The notes beneath the pieces were generated by a model, which did no database searches, was not told the DNA's origin, and saw only the letters and a program-made list of their open reading frames with translations. A program made the position numbers and the translations under genes. A stretch of 64,000 nt of DNA from RPQJ01 sp963696545 (GTDB taxonomy: Bacteria; Pseudomonadota; Gammaproteobacteria; Steroidobacterales; Steroidobacteraceae): contig CAVOKQ010000013.1 of NCBI GenBank assembly GCA_963696545.1, positions 124,001-188,000 of the forward strand. Direction: 5' to 3'. This document shows positions 59,791-64,000 of the stretch, one piece after another; the stretch's first letter is position 1, and each line of letters begins with the position of its first letter.

Positions 59791-61645
59791 TTGGCGCCGT
59801 CGCCACGCTCGCGCCGATCGGCTGCGGGCGGCCGCCCTCGATCCGCGCCCAGTCGAGTTCCCGTTGCACACGGCCTTCGGCGTTGAACGTCAGGCGCCCG
59901 GACAGACCTTCGACCGCGGTCGTGGTGCGACCCCCGCGCAATGCCGACATCAGCTCGACCGCGTCGTAACCGAACGCGTACAGCCGCAGGCGCCCGCGCC
60001 CCTCGCTGGCCCACTCGCGCTGCAGCACGCTCCACAATGCCGTCGCTCCCTGGCCGTCGTGCAGGATCCACGGCATCTCCGGGAAGGTCATGCCGTCGAG
60101 GTCCGACGCGGCGCGCGTGCTCGGGTCCCAGGCATCGGATGTCGCGTACACAGGTACGTCGTACGTCATCTGGAAGCGCAGCTGCGGCCGTAGCGCACGC
60201 GCAGTCTGTGCGGTCGCCGCGATGAATGCGAACTGCGGCCCGGAGCTCGCTTCGGCGTCTGCGTCCCGCTGCGCAGCGGATTGCCCGTTCCTGCGATCGC
60301 CCGCCCCTGCGTAGCGGCCGAGCGCGGCTCGCAGCGAGCCCGAGAAGTCGCGCGTGCCCGGATCGTAGAACTGCGTGCCCAGCAGCTCGACGCCGGTCGC
60401 CTGCAGTTCCGTGGTGAACGCGGAGTGAAGCCGCTCGCCCCAGGCGCTGCGTGGAAAAAGAGCGATTCCGCGCAAGTGTCCGTCTGCGGCGATGCGCCGT
60501 GCGGCCTCGCGCGCCTCCTGCTCGGGATCGAGCGTGAACTGGAACAGGAACGGCGGCGGCGCGCCGCCGGTGTAGCTGTTCAGCGCGAGCGTCGGCACCG
60601 GGAGCTGTCCCGCCGCGATCACTGCGACGTCGTCCTTCGTGAGCGGCCCGACGACGACCTGGGCGCCGTCCGCGAGCGCCTTCTGGTAGGCCGAGGCAGC
60701 ACCCATTGCCGCCGTGTCGTATACGAGCACGCGTGGCGATACGGCGGGCCGGTCGAGGTATGCGGCCAGGAAGCCGTCGCGAACGGCGACGCCCGCTGCC
60801 TCCTGCCGGCCCGACAACGGCAGCAGCAGCGCGACGGCCGCAGGCTGACCGACCGGGAGCGCGACCGGAGCGCTGGGCTGGGTCGGGCCCGCCGCCACGG
60901 ATGCAGGCAGCAACGCGGTGCCAGGATGATTGGCGTGACGCGTGCGCCAGTCCTGGGCGCGCTGCGCGGCGGCCGGGTCTGCCGCGCTGGCCGCGCGCAG
61001 CTGCGCGAGCTCGAACCACGCTCGATCGCTGTCCGTCGCGCCCGGCGGAATCGCCGCGGCTGCGCCGCTGCGTTGCAGCGACTCCACCAGCAAGCTGTAG
61101 TTGGCGTCGCGCGCGTCGGCAGCGCCGAGCAGGCGGCCACGCTGCTCGAGCGCATGAATGCCGTCGAGCGAGCGCCCGGACTGGAAGTACGCCTGCGCCT
61201 GCAGCAGCAGCAGCTCGGATTCGAGCGGCGCCGGCCAGGGCTTCGGGATGCCGTCGATTGCTGCCAGCGCCGCCGGACCGTTGCCCTTCGACAGCGCGAT
61301 CTCGGCCTGGATGCGGCCGAGCAGCACCGCGTCGTCGCCCTTGGCGCTGCTGCCAACCTTGTCGAGCATCCGTTCGGCGTCCGCAGTCTGGCCCGCGGCC
61401 AGGTACTCGCGCGCCGCGAGCAGCGCCATCCGCGTATCCCAGCCGCGGAACAAGCGCTTCGCCTGCTGCTCGTAGAGCCGCGCGGCCTCCGCGTGCTGCC
61501 CGCTCCGTGCGAGGCTCTCGGCCGAGGAGACGTCCTGGCCGAAGGCCGGGGTTACGGGCGGCGGCGCGAGCGCCGTCCCGATCGCGATCACGACGGTGCA
61601 GAGCAGGGCGCGAACTTGCCGTCCTTGAAGTCGTGCGTGCAGCAT
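59780..61645 (-). CDS. lpoA: Penicillin-binding protein activator LpoA
   Basis: LpoA stimulates PBP1A at the outer membrane. The 621-residue protein has an N-terminal TPR-like helical domain (ESLARSGQHAEAARLYEQQAKRLF and following repeats) and a periplasmic-binding-protein-like C-domain (VALLLPLSGRQEAAGVAVRDGFLAAY, GPLTKDDVAVIAAGQLPVPTLALNSY, GIALFPRSAWGERL). E. coli LpoA has 678 residues. The signal peptide ends PAFGQD and lacks a lipobox cysteine after the hydrophobic core, unlike the known lipoprotein. The gene is divergent from rsmI, leaving 19 bp, and is followed by yraN, the usual neighbour. Confidence 0.92.
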   Translation of the reverse strand: MLHARLQGRQVRALLCTVVIAIGTALAPPPVTPAFGQDVSSAESLARSGQHAEAARLYEQQAKRLFRGWDTRMALLAAREYLAAGQTADAERMLDKVGSSAKGDDAVLLGRIQAEIALSKGNGPAALAAIDGIPKPWPAPLESELLLLQAQAYFQSGRSLDGIHALEQRGRLLGAADARDANYSLLVESLQRSGAAAAIPPGATDSDRAWFELAQLRAASAADPAAAQRAQDWRTRHANHPGTALLPASVAAGPTQPSAPVALPVGQPAAVALLLPLSGRQEAAGVAVRDGFLAAYLDRPAVSPRVLVYDTAAMGAASAYQKALADGAQVVVGPLTKDDVAVIAAGQLPVPTLALNSYTGGAPPPFLFQFTLDPEQEAREAARRIAADGHLRGIALFPRSAWGERLHSAFTTELQATGVELLGTQFYDPGTRDFSGSLRAALGRYAGAGDRRNGQSAAQRDADAEASSGPQFAFIAATAQTARALRPQLRFQMTYDVPVYATSDAWDPSTRAASDLDGMTFPEMPWILHDGQGATALWSVLQREWASEGRGRLRLYAFGYDAVELMSALRGGRTTTAVEGLSGRLTFNAEGRVQRELDWARIEGGRPQPIGASVATAPSVP

Positions 61646-61664
61646 GGGGTACCGGAGGGAGTAC

Positions 61665-62555
61665 GTGGCGAACGAACCAGAAGATTCTATAGTGCGGCGG
61701 CGTGCCGGCGTACTGTTCCTCGTGGCCACGCCGATCGGCAACCTCGGCGACCTCGGCGTGCGCGCCCGCGACACGCTGCGCGACGCCGCGCTGTTGCTCG
61801 CGGAAGACACGCGCCACACGAGCCAGCTGCTGCACGCCTGTGGCATCACGCGCCCGCCCGGGTCGGTCGAGTCGCTGCACGAGCACAATGAACGCTCCCG
61901 CGCCGAGCGCGTGGTCGAGCGACTGCGCGAGGGCGCCAGCGTCGCGCTGGTGAGCGACGCGGGAACACCGCTGGTGAGCGACCCCGGTGCGGCGCTCGTG
62001 CGGGCGGCGATCGACGCGGGCGTCGAAGTGGTCGCCGTGCCCGGGCCCTGCGCGGCGATCGCGGCGCTGTGCGTGGCCGGGCTGCCAACGGACCGGTTCA
62101 CTTTCGAGGGTTTCCTGCCGCCGAAGCGCAACGCCCGCCTCGAGGCGCTGCGGTCAATTGCGCGCGAGCCGCGCACGCTCGTCTTCTACGAGGCGCCGCA
62201 CCGCCTGCAGGAATCGCTTGCGGACATGGTGCAGGCGCTCGGCTCGGGGCGGCCCGCCGCGGTGGCGCGCGAGATCACCAAGCGTTTCGAGAGTGTCTAT
62301 CGCGGCACGGTCGCGACGCTTGCGGAGCAGTCATTGCGGGATACAGACATGGCGCGCGGCGAGATCGTGATCGTCGTGGGCGGGGCCACTGAGCAGGTTG
62401 CGCCGCAGGACGCGGAAGTGGATGCGCTGCTCGGCGCGCTGCTCGCCGAGTTGCCGGTCTCGCAGGCTGCGAAGGTCGCGGCGCGCATCACCGGCAGGCC
62501 GCGCAAGCTGCTCTACGATCGCGCGCTCGCACTCGGCTCGCCGCGGGAGTCGTGA
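61665..62555 (+). CDS. rsmI: 16S rRNA 2'-O-ribose C1402 methyltransferase
   Basis: RsmI methylates C1402 of 16S rRNA at the decoding site. The GTG at 61665 has GGAGGGA five bases upstream, which decides the start (296 residues; E. coli 286). Tetrapyrrole-methylase-like motifs are LFLVATPIGNLGDLGVRA, LLLAEDTRHTSQLL, VALVSDAGTPLVSDPGAALV, VPGPCAAIAAL and FEGFLPPK. The divergent lpoA-yraN pair is the conserved arrangement. Confidence 0.96.
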   Translation: MANEPEDSIVRRRAGVLFLVATPIGNLGDLGVRARDTLRDAALLLAEDTRHTSQLLHACGITRPPGSVESLHEHNERSRAERVVERLREGASVALVSDAGTPLVSDPGAALVRAAIDAGVEVVAVPGPCAAIAALCVAGLPTDRFTFEGFLPPKRNARLEALRSIAREPRTLVFYEAPHRLQESLADMVQALGSGRPAAVAREITKRFESVYRGTVATLAEQSLRDTDMARGEIVIVVGGATEQVAPQDAEVDALLGALLAELPVSQAAKVAARITGRPRKLLYDRALALGSPRES

Positions 62556-62601
62556 TCGCACTCGCGCACGGGCCGTGTCTTGCGGCCTGTATACTGTGCG
62601 C

Positions 62602-62973
62602 GGGAGTCGGCCAGGCAATCGCTGCGAATTCGTTCGCGGAGGAAAGTCCGGGCTCCATAGAGCAAGGTGCCAGGTAACGCCTGGGGGGCGCGAGCCCACG
62701 GAAAGTGCAACAGAAAGCAAACCGCCCAAGCGCCGCAGCAATGTGGCGACGGCAAGGGTGAAACGGTGCGGTAAGAGCGCACCGCGTCGGTGGCAACATT
62801 CGACGGCACGGCAAACCCCACCTGGAGCAAGACCAAATAGGGAAGCACGCGGGCCATCGGGCCCGCACCCGCGGCTCGCGGAGGCTTCCGGGTAGGTCGC
62901 TCGAGACGCGCGGCGACGCGCGTCCCAGATGGATGGTTGCCCTCGACAGAACCCGGCTTATCGGCCGACTCCC
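62602..62973 (+). ncRNA. rnpB: RNase P RNA (class A)
   Basis: The catalytic RNA that trims tRNA 5' leaders is shown by its ends pairing (GGGAGTCGGCCA at the start, GGCCGACTCCC at the end), GAGGAAAGTCCGGGCTCCAT, the AGGTAACGCCTGGG hairpin, GCAACAGAAAGCAAACCGCC, GGTGAAACGGTGCGGTAAGAG, AGCAAGACCAAATAGG, GGGTAGGTCGCTCGAG and CCTCGACAGAACCCGGCTTA. TATACT (62590-62595) is the -10 box just upstream; the -35 is weak. It follows rsmI by 46 bases. Confidence 0.98.
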
Positions 62974-63360
62974 ACCTCTTCGGACCAGATATTCTTTGTT
63001 TTGTCAAGCGTTGCGGCCGGGCCGCAGCTGCGACGACCGGCGGGCGTACTGACGTCCGGCTTCTCCCATTTTGTCCCACCGGTCCGCCCGAAGTGCTTCC
63101 AGGGCGCTTTTCGCACGCCCGGCAGTCGGGCATCCCACTCGATACTGGGCCAATTCCTCGAATCAACGGCGTCCAGACACGGCTTGTGACGATCCAGCCA
63201 CCCATCGGCCTGCGTTCCCCACGTTGTTGCCGATCTAAGTCTAAATTCAAGAAGAATCGGTAAGCGATTGATTAAAATAAGGATACGCATCAAAAACCGC
63301 ATCCCGGGGTGAGCATTGGGGGTCTAAGTTCCTGTGTCCCTTGGAAAAATCTTTGCCTGG
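62974..63360. other. Long non-coding gap between rnpB and the mraZ promoter
   Basis: No protein gene is supported here. The gap includes a conspicuously AT-rich stretch (about 63235-63285, containing AAGTCTAAATTC and TTGATTAAAATAAGG) in an otherwise GC-rich window. It may hold an extra promoter or a small RNA, but no known family was recognised. Confidence 0.5.
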
Positions 63361-63364
63361 GCCG

Positions 63365-63427
63365 TTGACTCGCTACGCGCGCGCGACCTATATTCCCGCG
63401 CGGTGGGACAAAGTGGGATGAAATGGG
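63365..63427 (+). promoter_or_regulatory. mraZ promoter with three MraZ operator repeats
   Basis: TTGACT (63365-63370) and TATATT (63389-63394) are 18 bases apart. Downstream are three TGGG words at 63404, 63414 and 63424, exactly ten bases apart, the known MraZ-binding pattern. MraZ should repress its own dcw operon here. Confidence 0.85.
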
Positions 63428-63453
63428 CTACCGGCCCAATCTAGCGACCTGAC

Positions 63454-63909
63454 ATGTTTCGTGGCGCCAACAAAGTGACACTCGACGCCAAGGGGCGGGT
63501 GGCCATGCCTGCGCGATACCGGGACACCCTGGTCGAGCGCAGCGAGGGCCGCCTGGTCGCGACCGTCGACCGCGCGGACCGGTGCCTGCTGATCTACCCG
63601 CTCCCGGACTGGGAGGAGATCGAGCGCAAGCTGATGCGACTGCCAACCCTGAATCCCCAGGCACGGCGGCTGCAGCGGCTGATGGTCGGTCATGCGACCG
63701 ACCTCGAGCTCGACTCCCATGGCCGGGTGCTCGTGCCGCCCAAGCTGCGCGAGTACGCGGGCCTTACGCGTCAGGCGATGCTGATCGGGCAGGGCAGTCG
63801 CTTCGAGCTCTGGGACGAGCAGCACTGGAACGAGCGCCGCGAGGCGTGGCTGGCGGCGGGCGAGGAGACGGGCGACCTGCCCTCCGAGCTCGAGCAGCTG
63901 TCGCTCTAG
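63454..63909 (+). CDS. mraZ: Transcriptional regulator MraZ
   Basis: The 151-residue AbrB-like protein begins MFRGANKVTLDAKGRVAMPARYRD and has the second repeat SHGRVLVPPKLREYAGL; each double-psi barrel half carries the DxxGR-type DNA contact (DAKGR, DSHGR). MraZ binds direct repeats at its own promoter and regulates the division/cell-wall gene cluster. rsmH follows after eight bases. Confidence 0.97.
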   Translation: MFRGANKVTLDAKGRVAMPARYRDTLVERSEGRLVATVDRADRCLLIYPLPDWEEIERKLMRLPTLNPQARRLQRLMVGHATDLELDSHGRVLVPPKLREYAGLTRQAMLIGQGSRFELWDEQHWNERREAWLAAGEETGDLPSELEQLSL

Positions 63910-63917
63910 GCGCTCGC

Positions 63918-64000
63918 GTGGCGGAACACACGCCGGTACTTCCCGACGAAGTGCTGGCCGGGCTCGCGGTGCGGGCCGACGGTCGGTACTGCGACGCGAC
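63918..64000 (+). CDS. rsmH: 16S rRNA (cytosine1402-N4)-methyltransferase, start only
   Basis: The GTG at 63918 opens VAEHTPVLPDEVLAGLAVRADG, which matches the RsmH N-terminus (AEHxPVLLDEVL). The rest lies beyond the window. RsmH and RsmI, coded 1.4 kb upstream, modify the same 16S rRNA base, C1402. Confidence 0.92.
   Translation, partial: MAEHTPVLPDEVLAGLAVRADGRYCDA

Noticed and set aside
62958..63302. A possible minus-strand protein gene after rnpB
   Set aside because: It overlaps the end of RNase P RNA, has no recognisable similarity and no ribosome site.

Overview
The window is GC-rich chromosomal DNA of a gammaproteobacterium. It carries several gammaproteobacterial housekeeping neighbourhoods: kdsD-kdsC-lptC-lptA-lptB-rpoN-hpf-rapZ, ibaG-murA, petABC-sspA-sspB, yraN-lpoA-rsmI, and rnpB followed by the mraZ/rsmH end of the dcw cluster. 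A polysaccharide-degrading member of the Xanthomonadales/Steroidobacter side of the class would fit, but the sequence alone does not fix the order. No tRNA, rRNA, CRISPR array, transposase or prophage gene was seen.

Layout. 1-3.1 kb holds a pyrophosphate pair (H+-pumping pyrophosphatase and PPi-dependent phosphofructokinase), then adk. 4-14 kb is mixed housekeeping: rnd, mpl, a Lon-N protein, a two-domain glycosyltransferase, hemL, a TraB/GumN protein, cpdA and an O-methyltransferase. 14-17 kb is the SAM cycle, ahcY (behind a clear SAH riboswitch) and metK. 17.2-23 kb is a lower-glycolysis cluster, tkt-gap-pgk-pyk. 23-42.8 kb is a pectin/hexuronate utilisation locus. 42.9-45.3 kb is a MoxR ATPase plus CoxE-like VWA pair split by repeats. 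45.4-53.9 kb holds an exported peroxiredoxin, mgtE, rapZ, hpf, rpoN and the Lpt/Kds genes. 54-64 kb holds ibaG, murA, cytochrome bc1, sspAB, yraN, lpoA, rsmI, RNase P RNA and the start of dcw.

The pectin locus reads as one system. A TonB-dependent receptor and a pectate lyase take up and cut the polymer. Two exported esterases probably remove side groups. A TRAP transporter imports uronates. UxaC, UxuB, KduI and KduD convert uronates and unsaturated uronates towards 2-keto-3-deoxygluconate, and KdgK and KdgA split this to pyruvate and glyceraldehyde-3-phosphate, which feed the adjacent gap-pgk-pyk genes. A LacI-family regulator sits in the middle. Five copies of a palindrome close to ATGACACCGGTGTCAT lie at the promoter regions of the locus, predicting a single local regulon.

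Two further features stand out. First, several genes carry single-base frameshifts (hemL, uxaC, sspA, and a small uxaA-like SAF gene with apparently compensating shifts); residual assembly error is the simplest explanation, but this cannot be settled here. Second, the window is rich in short palindromic intergenic elements. A GGTGCCAGGCACC family supplies the TAG stop codons of four genes, and a 224-bp element with perfect 39-bp terminal inverted repeats lies between rapZ and mgtE, where related genomes usually carry PTS genes.
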